A DNA stretch of 64,000 nt, taken from Candidatus Saccharimonadota bacterium (GTDB taxonomy: Bacteria; Patescibacteriota; Saccharimonadia; Saccharimonadales; Saccharimonadaceae). The translations under genes and the position numbers were made by a program. Where the stretch lies: the NCBI GenBank assembly GCA_017540545.1, contig JAFYAV010000002.1:1-64000 (forward strand), given 5' to 3'. This document shows positions 25,662 through 34,239 of the stretch, piece after piece (positions within the stretch are counted from its first letter, which is position 1; every line of letters begins with the position of its first letter). The notes under the pieces are model-generated. The model searched no databases, had not been told where the DNA came from, and saw only the letters and a program-made list of their open reading frames with translations.

Positions 25662-26306
25662 ATGAAAATTAACCAAAGCTTAAAACAATATATCGAGAAA
25701 AATGTTTTTCCAGAATACGACAAGAACGAAATTGGGCACGGGCTGGAGCATATAAAAAACGTCATTAATAAAAGTTTCAAGATTGTCAAAGAGAATAAGC
25801 TCGACGTCAATCAAGATATAGTCTATGCGGTTGCGGCCTACCATGACATTGGGCACCATATTGATTCCAAGAAGCACGAAATCATTTCGGCAGAGATAAT
25901 GTCAAAAGACGAAAACCTCAAGGAATTCTTCGACGACGATGAGCTCGTAGTCATTAAAGAAGCCATCGAAGATCACCGTGCTTCTGCCAAGAGGAGCCCT
26001 CGCTCGGTGTATGGCAGAATTGTATCTACGGCCGATCGGAGCGGTAGCGTCGAAGAGTGTCTGGAGCGGACTTACACGTATGGCCAAAAGCTTCTGCCAG
26101 GAGCGACCGACGACGAGTTATTTGAAAATGCATTTAACTCCCTAACTAAGAAGTTTGGCGAAAAGGGCTACGCAAAGCATTATTACAAAGATGTCTCCTA
26201 TGATAACTTCTTACGTGATATCCGTAAGCTTTTGCAAGATAAAGATAAATTCAAGAAAACACAACGCGAATATATTGAGAACTTAAAAGCTAAACATAAG
26301 ATATAG
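25662..26306 (+). CDS. HD-domain metal-dependent phosphohydrolase, 214 aa
   Basis: The residues typical of HD hydrolases are in order: H near 26-29 in IGHGLEHIKNV, the HD pair in AAYHDIGHH (about 60-66), a later DHRASAKRS segment, and D in STADRSG. These bind one or two divalent metal ions and usually hydrolyse nucleotides or cyclic dinucleotides. The C-terminus is lysine-rich and helical. The start has GAGGAAA upstream. It stands alone between the 108-residue gene and tuf. The substrate cannot be told from the sequence. Confidence 0.85.
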   Translation: MKINQSLKQYIEKNVFPEYDKNEIGHGLEHIKNVINKSFKIVKENKLDVNQDIVYAVAAYHDIGHHIDSKKHEIISAEIMSKDENLKEFFDDDELVVIKEAIEDHRASAKRSPRSVYGRIVSTADRSGSVEECLERTYTYGQKLLPGATDDELFENAFNSLTKKFGEKGYAKHYYKDVSYDNFLRDIRKLLQDKDKFKKTQREYIENLKAKHKI

Positions 26307-26414
26307 AGACTTTACACTTGCACGAAAATCGTATAATATAATTTTATATAGACTTTTTGGGCTGGTTAATATTAGTGCTCAAAAATATTAATAATAAAGG
26401 AGAATAATAAAACT

Positions 26415-27596
26415 ATGGCAGAATTTGACCGTAGCAAGCCACATATCAATGTTGGTACCATGGGGCACGTTGACCACGGTAAAACAACTTTGACGGCTGC
26501 TATCACTGCTGTTCTCGCAAAGAGACTTCCATCTGATATCAATAAGCCAGTCGCTTACGATCAGATTGATAACGCTCCAGAGGAAAAGGCTCGCGGTATC
26601 ACCATCGCAACCTCTCACCAGGAGTATGAATCTGAGAAGCGCCACTACGCGCACGTCGACATGCCAGGCCACGCCGACTACATTAAGAACATGATTACCG
26701 GTGCCGCCCAGGTTGATGGTGCTATTCTCGTAGTCGCTGCTAACGATGGTGCTTTGCCACAGACTCGTGAGCACGTTCTCTTGGCTCACCAGGTAAACGT
26801 TCCAAAAATCATCGTCTTCTTGAACAAGATGGATCTCGCTGATCCTGATCTAGTCGAGCTCGTCGAAGAAGATGTTCGCGACCTTCTCGAGAAGAACGGT
26901 TTCGATCGCAACTGTCCAATCATCAAGGGTTCTGCAACTAAGGCCCTCGAAGGCGACAAAGAAAACGAAGATGCCGTTATGGAACTCGTCCATGCTATGG
27001 ATGAATACTTCGATATTCCAGAGCATGATCTCGACAAGCCATTCTTGATGCCAGTCGAGGACGTTTTCTCCATCAAGGGTCGTGGTACTGTTGCTACTGG
27101 TCGTATCGAGCAGGGTACCGTCCACATCAACGATGAAGTCGAAATCGTCGGTCTTAAAGACACTCAGAAATCCGTCGTTACCGGTATCGAGGCCTTCCAC
27201 AAGACTCTCGATCAGGGCCAAGCTGGCGATAACGCCGGTCTTCTCCTCCGCGGTATTGAGCGCGATCAGGTTGAGCGTGGTCAGGTTATTGCTGCCCCAG
27301 GTAGCATCACCCCACACACCGAATTCGAAGGTCAGGTTTACATCCTTAAGAAGGAAGAGGGCGGTCGCCACACTCCATTCTCCAATGGTTACAAACCACA
27401 GTTCTACTTCCGCACCACCGACGTTACCGGTGAGGTTGAGCTTGAAGACAAAGAAAAGATTGTCATGCCTGGTGATACTGTCACCTTCAAGGTTAAGCTC
27501 AACGCTCCAATCGCTATGAACGACAATGACCGCTTCGCTATCCGCGAAGGTGGCCGCACCGTCGGTTCTGGCGTCGTTACCAAGATTGTCAAATAA
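26415..27596 (+). CDS. tuf: Elongation factor Tu
   Basis: EF-Tu brings aminoacyl-tRNA to the ribosome. The 393 residues have the G1 motif GHVDHGKTT near 19-27, DMPGHADY (G3; the usual Cys of DCPGH is replaced by Met) and NKMD (G4). The switch region ARGITI is intact and domain II/III are complete. The start is preceded by AAAGGAG. The leader at 26340-26414 contains the inverted repeat TTAATATT/AATATTAA. It is monocistronic, ended by a terminator at 27614. Confidence 0.98.
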   Translation: MAEFDRSKPHINVGTMGHVDHGKTTLTAAITAVLAKRLPSDINKPVAYDQIDNAPEEKARGITIATSHQEYESEKRHYAHVDMPGHADYIKNMITGAAQVDGAILVVAANDGALPQTREHVLLAHQVNVPKIIVFLNKMDLADPDLVELVEEDVRDLLEKNGFDRNCPIIKGSATKALEGDKENEDAVMELVHAMDEYFDIPEHDLDKPFLMPVEDVFSIKGRGTVATGRIEQGTVHINDEVEIVGLKDTQKSVVTGIEAFHKTLDQGQAGDNAGLLLRGIERDQVERGQVIAAPGSITPHTEFEGQVYILKKEEGGRHTPFSNGYKPQFYFRTTDVTGEVELEDKEKIVMPGDTVTFKVKLNAPIAMNDNDRFAIREGGRTVGSGVVTKIVK

Positions 27597-27613
27597 TTGA
27601 TATCTTGAAACTA

Positions 27614-27646
27614 AAATACCTCCTCAGAAATGGGAGGTATTTTTTT
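27614..27646 (+). terminator. Intrinsic terminator after tuf
   Basis: AAATACCTCC at 27614-27623 pairs with GGAGGTATTT at 27633-27642, followed by T residues. Confidence 0.88.
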
Positions 27647-27707
27647 ACGGAAATAGGCAAGTTACAACGCTGAGCTAGATGTTAGGGCGTTGCCATTATG
27701 GTACCGC

Positions 27708-27771
27708 TTGACTAGAGAAGAAATCAGTGTTATACTAGCGGAGGTAGTCGTTATGGCAATTTTTGTTGCCA
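27708..27771 (+). promoter_or_regulatory. Promoter and leader hairpin of the mannose-1-phosphate guanylyltransferase gene
   Basis: TTGACT at 27708-27713, a 17-bp spacer and TGTTATACT with the hexamer at 27731-27736. In the 72-nt leader, ATGGCAA at 27752-27758 pairs with TTGCCAT at 27765-27771. The hairpin sits early in the leader, well before the AAAGGAGG ribosome binding site, and may only stabilise the transcript. Confidence 0.65.
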
Positions 27772-27814
27772 TAGCAAGTTTTTATGCACTTTTACAAAAG
27801 GAGGATGGGTACGT

Positions 27815-29005
27815 ATGGCAAAAAAAGGTACACCAAACGACAAACTCTGGGCTGTCATTTTGGCTGGCGGAAAGGGGCAGAGGCTGTTCCCGCTGAGTAA
27901 TCCCATGAAGGAGAAACAGTTCGTCTGGATTAGTTCCGAAACTGGATCGTTACTGCAGAATACGATCAGGAGATTTATCTCCATCGGAGTAAAGCCGACA
28001 AATGTGGTCATCATAACGACATGCGATCGTCAGACGCAACTCGCATCTGATGATGCGCTGAGTCTTGGAGTTCTGTCTCAGAATATCTATCAGATCGCTC
28101 CAGATCTTGGATATACTGGAGCAATGAACGCTGGAACAGAGTTTGTCTCCAGGATCGACGCCAACGCAATTATTATCAATTCGCCGTCCGACCAGCTGAT
28201 CGAGAAAAACGCATCGTTCAAGGACTCTATGCAGACGGCAATTGAGTACGCAAGCAAGGGCTCCTTTGCGAACGTAGGCGTGAGAATCACGGATCTTGTC
28301 ACCTACATGGGAACTGGACATATGCAGTACGACAAAGAAGGCCGTATCACAAAATTCATCGAGAAGCCTGATCGGGAACTTGCCGACAAGCTGATGAGAG
28401 AAGGAAACACCGCTTGCAATACGGGTATAAATGTATGGCGTGCCGACAGATTCCTCGACGCAGTCAAGGGCGAAAACCTCAAGGATATGCCCACGGATAA
28501 GTTCATGGAGATCCTCATGAGAAAGGATCTGCGCGCCGTTGTTGGCACTTTTCCGTGGTATGATTGCGGAACCCTGAGCAGCCTGCATGATGTAGGAATG
28601 GCGATGGGGAAAGGCACTCCCGACCACCATAATGTAACGTATGGAAACGTAAAGAAGGGGGGCACTCAGGGTACGTACTGTCATGAGTCCTACATAAGAG
28701 CAGAGTCTGGGCATCGTATCGAGGCATATAACATTCCGGAAGCAGCAGTAATTGCCAATTTCATTAATGGCAAGCCTGCATTTGTAGCTTGCGCAAAATC
28801 GGAAAGCCAGAGAATGCGCGAAGTCGCGGAAGAGTTTGAGCGAACCGGCACCTTGAAGGTTGGCCCCGAGAACGAAGTTCTTCTTACGGACGTATCCGAT
28901 GAATGCGCAATCGCAGTCATCGGCTTACCCGGCGCCAAGGTAGTGGTTACAAAAGGCAAAACGCCTGGCGTAAAATACAACTGGCTTATCACAATGCCCA
29001 ACTAA
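27815..29005 (+). CDS. Mannose-1-phosphate guanylyltransferase-like nucleotidyltransferase
   Basis: The product resembles ManC/GMP-type enzymes that make GDP-mannose from mannose-1-phosphate and GTP, supplying sugars for surface glycans. The nucleotide-binding signature LAGGKGQRLFPLS with a nearby PMKEKQF is at about 16-36, followed by the NSPSDQLI metal-site region near 115 and a KFIEKPDRELA segment near 177. The canonical lysine in the FVEKP-type motif is present. The last 100 residues form a beta-type C-terminal domain. It is 396 residues, long enough for the single-function enzyme but without the isomerase half. It is a monocistronic cassette. A related sugar-1-phosphate substrate is possible. 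Confidence 0.85.
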   Translation: MAKKGTPNDKLWAVILAGGKGQRLFPLSNPMKEKQFVWISSETGSLLQNTIRRFISIGVKPTNVVIITTCDRQTQLASDDALSLGVLSQNIYQIAPDLGYTGAMNAGTEFVSRIDANAIIINSPSDQLIEKNASFKDSMQTAIEYASKGSFANVGVRITDLVTYMGTGHMQYDKEGRITKFIEKPDRELADKLMREGNTACNTGINVWRADRFLDAVKGENLKDMPTDKFMEILMRKDLRAVVGTFPWYDCGTLSSLHDVGMAMGKGTPDHHNVTYGNVKKGGTQGTYCHESYIRAESGHRIEAYNIPEAAVIANFINGKPAFVACAKSESQRMREVAEEFERTGTLKVGPENEVLLTDVSDECAIAVIGLPGAKVVVTKGKTPGVKYNWLITMPN

Positions 29006-29024
29006 AAAACTACGACTATCGTCA

Positions 29025-29049
29025 GGCCTCTACATAAGAGGCCTTTTTT
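29025..29049 (+). terminator. Intrinsic terminator
   Basis: GGCCTCT at 29025-29031 pairs with AGAGGCC at 29037-29043, followed by six T residues. Confidence 0.88.
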
Positions 29050-29091
29050 CATGTGTTAAAATATAACCAGAAGCATCAAAAGGAGTATTTC

Positions 29092-29520
29092 GTGAGTACA
29101 GCGGAAATAATAATACTAGTCATCGGCATTGTTCTTGTTATTGCCGGATACACTTACAACAAGATTTGCGACTCCAAGAAGAAAAAGTCGAAAATTCCCG
29201 CTGATTTCATAGAGTGTGTCGGCATTTGTAAGAAGCATATAGAAAAGAACGGAAAATTTCATGAAGAATTCGAGATCGTGCATGATGGAAAAACACTCCA
29301 GCACAGCTTTCCGCCACAAAGCTCGAAAGATAAGCTCCACGAGATTAACTCAATCGAAAAATTCTACATCAATGGCGCTAACGAAAAAGACATAAAAACC
29401 GCTGCAGACTTTGCTTATCAGGAAACGCCCGCCGATAAGAAAAAACTACGCATATGCTACGCAGTAATGGGCGCGGGGCTAATCATTATTCTAATAATAC
29501 TCATGAGGATATTATTCTAG
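29092..29520 (+). CDS. Small membrane protein, DUF3592-like architecture, 142 aa
   Basis: The chosen start is the GTG at 29092, which follows AAAAGGAG; an upstream in-frame GTG at 29053 lies within the likely -10 region (TGTTAAAAT). A first membrane span (about 4-22) and a last one (about 118-141) flank a soluble domain of about 90 residues with short strands (EEFEIVHDGKTLQHSF). This span-domain-span layout and its neighbour suggest a DUF3592-type pair. The function is unknown; the domain probably faces outward. Confidence 0.65.
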   Translation: MSTAEIIILVIGIVLVIAGYTYNKICDSKKKKSKIPADFIECVGICKKHIEKNGKFHEEFEIVHDGKTLQHSFPPQSSKDKLHEINSIEKFYINGANEKDIKTAADFAYQETPADKKKLRICYAVMGAGLIIILIILMRILF

Positions 29521-29528
29521 AATAAACT

Positions 29529-29987
29529 ATGCAAGAAGAATACATAGCATTTATACTATTCGGCATAGTCTTCATCGCTGTAGGAATTGCCATTCTGATT
29601 TCGGTGGCATTGTCTGGCCGCAAGGTGCATAGAGAATGCACCGAACGCGTAACCGCGCACTGCGTGCGCATAACCAACGAAGCAGACGTGGTCGAAAGAG
29701 CCGTTTCTATCGGCAATGAAGGAAACCTTAATTTTGGTATAAAAGCGCCCGTATTTGAAATACTATATAACGGTCAGGCAATAGAGCTAAAGCCGCACGT
29801 CTATTCGAACGTTTGCGATACCCAGGTCGGAGAAGCGCGAGAGATTCTCATTGACCCCAAAAATCCCCAAAATTATTACGACCCCAAAGAGCGAAGGGCT
29901 AATTTTACGTTAGTCACGGTAATTCCTGCTTTGGGCTTAATTGTATTCGGCATTATGTTTCTATGTATTCCTGTCCTTGGAATCTAG
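29529..29987 (+). CDS. DUF3592-like membrane protein, 152 aa
   Basis: Two membrane spans (about 7-29 and 126-149) flank a soluble domain that ends in EILIDPKNPQNYYDP, very like the conserved YDPKNPE motif of DUF3592 proteins. Before it are strands of the type VFEILYNGQAIELKP. It follows the 142-residue gene by 8 bp and shares its architecture, so the two are probably diverged paralogues in one operon. No biochemical role is known for the family. Confidence 0.7.
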   Translation: MQEEYIAFILFGIVFIAVGIAILISVALSGRKVHRECTERVTAHCVRITNEADVVERAVSIGNEGNLNFGIKAPVFEILYNGQAIELKPHVYSNVCDTQVGEAREILIDPKNPQNYYDPKERRANFTLVTVIPALGLIVFGIMFLCIPVLGI

Positions 29988-29995
29988 ATAAAGAT

Positions 29996-30024
29996 TGACA
30001 GATAACACAATCATTGATATAATA
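29996..30024 (+). promoter_or_regulatory. Consensus promoter of rpsJ
   Basis: TTGACA at 29996-30001, a 17-bp spacer and TGATATAAT with the hexamer at 30019-30024. A perfect, extended promoter placed only eight bases after the preceding stop. Confidence 0.88.
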
Positions 30025-30044
30025 TTAAAGCATTAACTAATTAT

Positions 30045-30104
30045 CGTTCCGCAACAACTCATTGACTGCGCGTCTAGATGCAATCTGAGGTTATGCGGAA
30101 AGCA
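30045..30104 (+). promoter_or_regulatory. Structured leader of rpsJ
   Basis: In the 87-nt leader TTCCGCA at 30048-30054 pairs with TGCGGAA at 30095-30101, and AACTC at 30057-30061 continues the stem with GAGGTT at 30088-30093. The enclosed 26 nt can form a further short ATTG/CAAT stem. The stem ends 9 nt before the AAAGGA ribosome binding site. Such leaders are classical sites of ribosomal-protein autoregulation, but no known class is recognised. Confidence 0.5.
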
Positions 30105-30117
30105 AGAAAGGATATAA

Positions 30118-30441
30118 ATGGCAGAAAAGAAAGCCGACGGACCAACTATCCGTATTCGCCTCAAGGCCTTCGATCATCGTTTGATCGATGCAAGCGCAAA
30201 ACAAATCGTAGACACCGCAATTCGCACCGGCGCAAGCGTCAGTGGTCCCGTACCGCTTCCGACTAAGCGCTCATCCTTCACGGTCGTAAAGAGCCCACAC
30301 GTTTACAAGTCGGGCGGCGAAGCCTTTGAGATGAAGGTTCACAAACGCCTTATCGACGTTATCAATGCTACGCCAAAGACGATTGATGCATTGCAAAATC
30401 TCTCTTTGCCGGCAGGCGTCGACGCAGAAATCAAGATGTAA
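30118..30441 (+). CDS. rpsJ: 30S ribosomal protein S10 (uS10)
   Basis: S10 is part of the 30S head and also acts as NusE in antitermination. The 107 residues contain [14 protein letters not shown] near the N-terminus, the [19 protein letters not shown] loop and a terminal helix with [20 protein letters not shown]. The start is preceded by AAAGGA. In the canonical S10 operon rplC follows directly; here a terminator and three orphan genes separate them by about 3.9 kb. Confidence 0.97.
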   Translation: MAEKKADGPTIRIRLKAFDHRLIDASAKQIVDTAIRTGASVSGPVPLPTKRSSFTVVKSPHVYKSGGEAFEMKVHKRLIDVINATPKTIDALQNLSLPAGVDAEIKM

Positions 30442-30458
30442 TAATTATAAGCAAAAGG

Positions 30459-30481
30459 CCACTCTCACGGAGTGGTTTTTT
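30459..30481 (+). terminator. Intrinsic terminator after rpsJ
   Basis: CCACTC at 30459-30464 pairs with GAGTGG at 30470-30475, followed by six T residues. Confidence 0.82.
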
Positions 30482-30524
30482 GCTATCAAGAAGTTGGTTG
30501 CCGACACTCAAGAGAGGCATATAA

Positions 30525-30552
30525 TTGACAATAGCGCGGAATATGGTACAAT
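30525..30552 (+). promoter_or_regulatory. Promoter of the 343-aa orphan
   Basis: TTGACA at 30525-30530, a 16-bp spacer and TGGTACAAT with the hexamer at 30547-30552. The leader ends with GAGGAGGTGG. Confidence 0.72.
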
Positions 30553-30651
30553 ATACATATTGAGTTTCGCTTAGGAATATCAATTGAGCAGCTCAAAGTA
30601 AGAATGGCACTTTTGTAAAAAAACACCATAGCGCATAGAGGAGGTGGTATC

Positions 30652-31683
30652 ATGCGCAAATTAGGGTATCTTAATACCGGGCAAGAATTATATGTTGCGG
30701 CCACAAAAGCGACCGAAGTACTCGATGGCGCCGTCAAGGCTAGACACTATGTCGCTTTTTCGATTATAGCCTCAGACAGCATTTTGGAGGATCCCGTAAT
30801 CGCCTACAGACTCGACGGAGACGCCTACAAGATTAAGCCGGAGACTATAGTTCAAACTCTGAAGACTATTCCGAGGTGCACTCTTTCTGGTGCATACGAG
30901 GCTAAGGTAGACATAGGGACATATGTCCGCGATGACAATTACACAATCATAAGCGAGATAAGATCCAAGCGGCAGGCGTGGTTTGGCGTAATGCCGATCT
31001 ATGACGATACCGATGTCAACATTATTAATGCCTCTGGATTGGGCAAGCGCATCCAAGAGGAATTCAATAGGTGCATCGAAATTGACGCAAAACTCGAACA
31101 GGGAAGCGGCAATTATATCGTTGCTGACTGGAGGACGCTTCGCTACAATTACCTCCAGGATGACATTCTCGAGGCAGAGCACGCTATTGTATACAACGCC
31201 GACAAAATAATGACTAAACTCCTCAAGCACGTACGCTTTGGGACGATAAAGCAGAGATACGAAATGGCTCTGGTCACTTTTCCTCATCAGGGAGACAGTT
31301 TCTTTGAGCCGACGGCGAGATATAAGCTCTCCAATGAGATCGCCGAGGAGGATATCAGTAAGCAAGAGCGCGAGCTCTACGCGATAGCGGAGGGAGCACT
31401 CAAGGCATCGCGCAAGGTCGACCTCGACCTTAACGAAGCGACCGAAGGGGACTTGGAAGATCTTAAAGCGCGCGTACTTCACATAGCGAGAGGCGGTGCA
31501 TGCGAGAGGTTCTTTGATATAGTTCTCGTTTGTCGAACCGACAGGTCATCATACGTATTCAATGAAAACGACACCTGCGACGATATCGACGATACCATCG
31601 ACACGATCCTCGCCGAAGGATGTACTGATAGTATCAAGCCTGTTGTATGGGACGAAATCGGCGACTACCTGTGCCGATTCTGA
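30652..31683 (+). CDS. Hypothetical protein, 343 aa
   Basis: I do not recognise this protein. It has no signal peptide or membrane span. It mixes strands and helices, with an acidic C-terminal third (DLDLNEATEGDLEDL, NENDTCDDIDDTIDTI) and a few scattered cysteines. The start has an exceptionally strong GAGGAGGTGG site. It forms a cassette with its own promoter and terminator, inserted between rpsJ and rplC. Arginine is often encoded by AGA/AGG, unlike the neighbouring ribosomal genes. Confidence 0.65.
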   Translation: MRKLGYLNTGQELYVAATKATEVLDGAVKARHYVAFSIIASDSILEDPVIAYRLDGDAYKIKPETIVQTLKTIPRCTLSGAYEAKVDIGTYVRDDNYTIISEIRSKRQAWFGVMPIYDDTDVNIINASGLGKRIQEEFNRCIEIDAKLEQGSGNYIVADWRTLRYNYLQDDILEAEHAIVYNADKIMTKLLKHVRFGTIKQRYEMALVTFPHQGDSFFEPTARYKLSNEIAEEDISKQERELYAIAEGALKASRKVDLDLNEATEGDLEDLKARVLHIARGGACERFFDIVLVCRTDRSSYVFNENDTCDDIDDTIDTILAEGCTDSIKPVVWDEIGDYLCRF

Positions 31684-31689
31684 AGACTT

Positions 31690-31719
31690 CCGGGGCGCAC
31701 ACTGTGCCCCGGCTTTTTT
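31690..31719 (+). terminator. Intrinsic terminator
   Basis: CCGGGGC at 31690-31696 pairs with GCCCCGG at 31706-31712, followed by C and T residues. It may also serve the convergent gene that ends at 31741. Confidence 0.85.
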
Positions 31720-31740
31720 ATTGCTATAACAATTAAGGAG

Positions 31741-33576
31741 TTATTTTGTTATGCCAGCCTTATCAATCAGCCCCATCAGCTCATGGTCCAGATTGCCCGA
31801 CCATAGCGAGTCAATCATATAACGATAAGCGCCCTCTTTGCGGTATTGTAAACTCAGTTCATTTAGACGCCATGTGACTCGTTGAGTTAACTGACGGTAC
31901 CCAGCAGAAATATCGTCCGGCCAGCCACGACTGAAGTCCTCGGAAAACCTATGCCAAAAACGCTCGAAGTCGCCCGGATCAAAAGGTTTTGCACTGGCAG
32001 TCAACTCGCTAAACTTGCAAATCTCCTTAAAGCCCGGATCAAAAGCGAGCTCTCGGTATTCCTTATCGCTGAGATTTCGTACCGCATATGTCGCCATGCG
32101 TTCGAGAAAAGATAGTGTATGAATCATATCTGAATCAAGAACTCGTTCGTTCCGATTGTTCCATAGATGTTCGTTAATGTCTTTTATAATACTCGAAACA
32201 TCAGAAAGGCCAACAACTACCCGACCGTCCTCTAACTGGTTTACGGGTAAATCTTGGATCTTTGCGTCAATTTCTGCAATACCGCATTTTGGCTTCTCGA
32301 GCGATACCTGCCGTGTGTTTTCCTCAAGTCGACGCAATATGTCGATTGCTGGCTCGTTATAATCCTTCCGATCACCGTTGCAGTGCGTTGTTGCCTCAAC
32401 GGTTTTGTCGTAATTTGGCAAATCTAGGCACAGCTTCCCGTCAAAACCAGCACCGGCATACTGAAAATAGTCCTGCGGATCTAAGCGACTATTAATAATC
32501 TCACGCAGCCGCGCTTCAGATTGCTCGTGCTGACTAGGATTATCTTTTGTATCGTAGAAAAGCACCATTGCCTCAAATAACTCATGTAGACCCGGTCTCT
32601 CATTATGGATAAACTCACGAGACTGCCACAAAAAGCCCGAAAGCGCCGCTGCATCGTTGCGGTTAGATTCAAAACGCGAATAATCGCTAGTTGGGATTTC
32701 GCGAAAAACCATCAGAAGGTCACGGATATTACGGGGATTATTTCTCGAGGCCAGCGTTTGAATCGTAAAATCAGAAATACCGAAGGCTCCAACCCTGTCG
32801 CCGAAAGAGTTCGAATAGGTCATCAAAGATCGCACGCGCGGATCATTCTCGTCGATCATCGGAGAAATTCGTTCCCTAAACCCCTCAATAATCTCATCAT
32901 TTAGCCCATGATTTCGACAGTAATTCTTAAATAAGTCGGCCTTTGTGTGGTGTTCGTTTCCGCCAATCTGGTTATTTGCCGACTCCTCCAATTCTTCAAT
33001 AAAACTAATGTAGGCATGCACCATGTTAGGATTGCGACCAATAGCCGCCGTATTGATGCCGTCACTAAGATGCTCGATGCTACGCTTCCATTCTTCCGCT
33101 GGACGCTCAGAACAGCCGACTAGCTCAGATATAAACTCCTCGCGCATCGTGTCGCCATAGGCGTCCTTGTTGAAATATTTAACGTAGGCCAGAAAAGCTT
33201 CTGAAGCGTCAAAATACTCAGATTGTCGAGCAAATTCGCTCACATTATGCGACTGAGAATTAATATAATCGATATCCGACATTAGGGCGCTCACGCCGTC
33301 CGTATCGAGCCTCACCAATGCCGCTATCGCCTCATGTTTGCGCGGGCCTAACTGGCTGTATAGCCGCACGACGGCTTCGCGAGCCTCAGCCGTCTTCTCG
33401 CCAGGATTTTCCCATTCATCATCGAGCCATAGCTCCAGAAAATTGCGATCCGTCTCGCTAGCCTCTACATCTGGACGGTAGAAGACTAAATCTGGAGCTT
33501 CTATTACTTCTGGGCTATGCGTACTGTTCTCTGCTTTGGGTAAAGCTAAAAACTCGGGCGACTTATCGTCATTCAT
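31741..33576 (-). CDS. Large helical hypothetical protein, 611 aa
   Basis: The start is placed at the ATG 33574-33576, six bases after TATAAT on the minus strand, which would give a leaderless mRNA. An upstream ATG at 33669 would add a hydrophobic stretch but overlaps the -10 box of the divergent gene. The protein is mostly charged alpha-helix, with no signal peptide, no membrane span and three or four cysteines. A repeated-helix fold (HEAT or TPR-like) is possible. I see no catalytic motif. It is transcribed against all surrounding ribosomal genes. Confidence 0.7.
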   Translation of the reverse strand: MNDDKSPEFLALPKAENSTHSPEVIEAPDLVFYRPDVEASETDRNFLELWLDDEWENPGEKTAEAREAVVRLYSQLGPRKHEAIAALVRLDTDGVSALMSDIDYINSQSHNVSEFARQSEYFDASEAFLAYVKYFNKDAYGDTMREEFISELVGCSERPAEEWKRSIEHLSDGINTAAIGRNPNMVHAYISFIEELEESANNQIGGNEHHTKADLFKNYCRNHGLNDEIIEGFRERISPMIDENDPRVRSLMTYSNSFGDRVGAFGISDFTIQTLASRNNPRNIRDLLMVFREIPTSDYSRFESNRNDAAALSGFLWQSREFIHNERPGLHELFEAMVLFYDTKDNPSQHEQSEARLREIINSRLDPQDYFQYAGAGFDGKLCLDLPNYDKTVEATTHCNGDRKDYNEPAIDILRRLEENTRQVSLEKPKCGIAEIDAKIQDLPVNQLEDGRVVVGLSDVSSIIKDINEHLWNNRNERVLDSDMIHTLSFLERMATYAVRNLSDKEYRELAFDPGFKEICKFSELTASAKPFDPGDFERFWHRFSEDFSRGWPDDISAGYRQLTQRVTWRLNELSLQYRKEGAYRYMIDSLWSGNLDHELMGLIDKAGITK

Positions 33577-33582
33577 GACTAT

Positions 33583-33588
33583 ATTATA
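33583..33588 (-). promoter_or_regulatory. -10 box of the leaderless 611-aa gene
   Basis: TATAAT on the minus strand lies six bases before the ATG. A partial -35 (TTGCCT) lies 17 bp upstream at 33606-33611. Confidence 0.6.
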
Positions 33589-33641
33589 TGCGACCAAAGC
33601 CAACGAGGCAAAAAGCATTATCAACGACCATACCGTAGAGA

Positions 33642-33670
33642 TTGACAAAACGAACAAAGTATGATACAAT
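33642..33670 (+). promoter_or_regulatory. Promoter of the 125-aa helical gene
   Basis: TTGACA at 33642-33647, a 17-bp spacer and TGATACAAT with the hexamer at 33665-33670. Confidence 0.8.
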
Positions 33671-33725
33671 AAATCTAGCTGTTTTTGTTACTATTCGTAA
33701 AGAATTGTACGTTAGGAGGTGTATT

Positions 33726-34103
33726 ATGGCCAATACTCAATCCCCGTTTGAAGAATGCCTTATGGCAATATCTCAGCTTCTGGCCACATATGATGGTGGC
33801 AACAAGGTGTGTGTTGAGGAAAACTCATCAGGATTCCAGCAACGTGTCTTCTTGATAGCCTCAATTATGAGGATACTCGAAAAGTATATTCAATATGCGA
33901 ACAAACAAACCAACGAGTACAGACGAGTGCGGGCAAGATATCTGAATCTGGGTAGTATATTCAACGATTATACCGACATGGTAGTAAAGTATGAACCATA
34001 TGTGGAATGCAAAAATCCCCCGAGCATGGACGACCTGAACGAGCGTTGGTTCAGAATGCGTGCGAATCTAATTACATTCACAAATAGATACTTAAGCAAA
34101 TAG
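33726..34103 (+). CDS. Hypothetical helical protein, 125 aa
   Basis: The start is the ATG at 33726, which follows TTAGGAGGTG; an upstream TTG at 33642 is part of the promoter -35. The product is mainly helical with a hydrophobic FLIASIMRILEKYIQYA helix, many Arg and Tyr residues and two or three cysteines. It has no membrane span. The function is unknown. It is the last orphan cassette before rplC and ends about 100 bp before an intrinsic terminator. Confidence 0.65.
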   Translation: MANTQSPFEECLMAISQLLATYDGGNKVCVEENSSGFQQRVFLIASIMRILEKYIQYANKQTNEYRRVRARYLNLGSIFNDYTDMVVKYEPYVECKNPPSMDDLNERWFRMRANLITFTNRYLSK

Positions 34104-34142
34104 TAAGGGCGTACGCATTCGGGAAGGTAACATATCCAATTC

Positions 34143-34185
34143 GGGGTTTAGATACCGGAACGGAAAGCTAGCAAAAATCTACCCC
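34143..34185 (+). other. Hairpin in the 3' untranslated region
   Basis: GGGG at 34143-34146 pairs with CCCC at 34182-34185 and TAGAT at 34149-34153 with ATCTA at 34177-34181, leaving a 23-nt loop. It lies between the helical gene and its terminator. Its role is unknown. Confidence 0.35.
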
Positions 34186-34199
34186 AGCATAGACAGCAG

Positions 34200-34224
34200 G
34201 AGCCGCCTTCGGACGGCTCTTTTT
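34200..34224 (+). terminator. Intrinsic terminator before the rplC operon
   Basis: GAGCCG at 34200-34205 pairs with CGGCTC at 34214-34219, followed by five T residues. Confidence 0.82.
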
Positions 34225-34239
34225 ACATCTTAAAACCGT

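Noticed and set aside
27690-27896. Small gene ahead of the guanylyltransferase
   Set aside because: The frame overlaps the promoter, the leader hairpin and the start of the next gene, and lacks a ribosome binding site.
33577-33669. N-terminal membrane span on the 611-residue protein
   Set aside because: That extension overlaps the divergent promoter, and a -10 box lies six bases before the internal ATG.
33642-33725. Longer start (TTG at 33642) for the 125-residue helical protein
   Set aside because: The TTG is part of the TTGACA -35 box and lies upstream of the predicted transcription start; the ATG at 33726 has TTAGGAGGTG.
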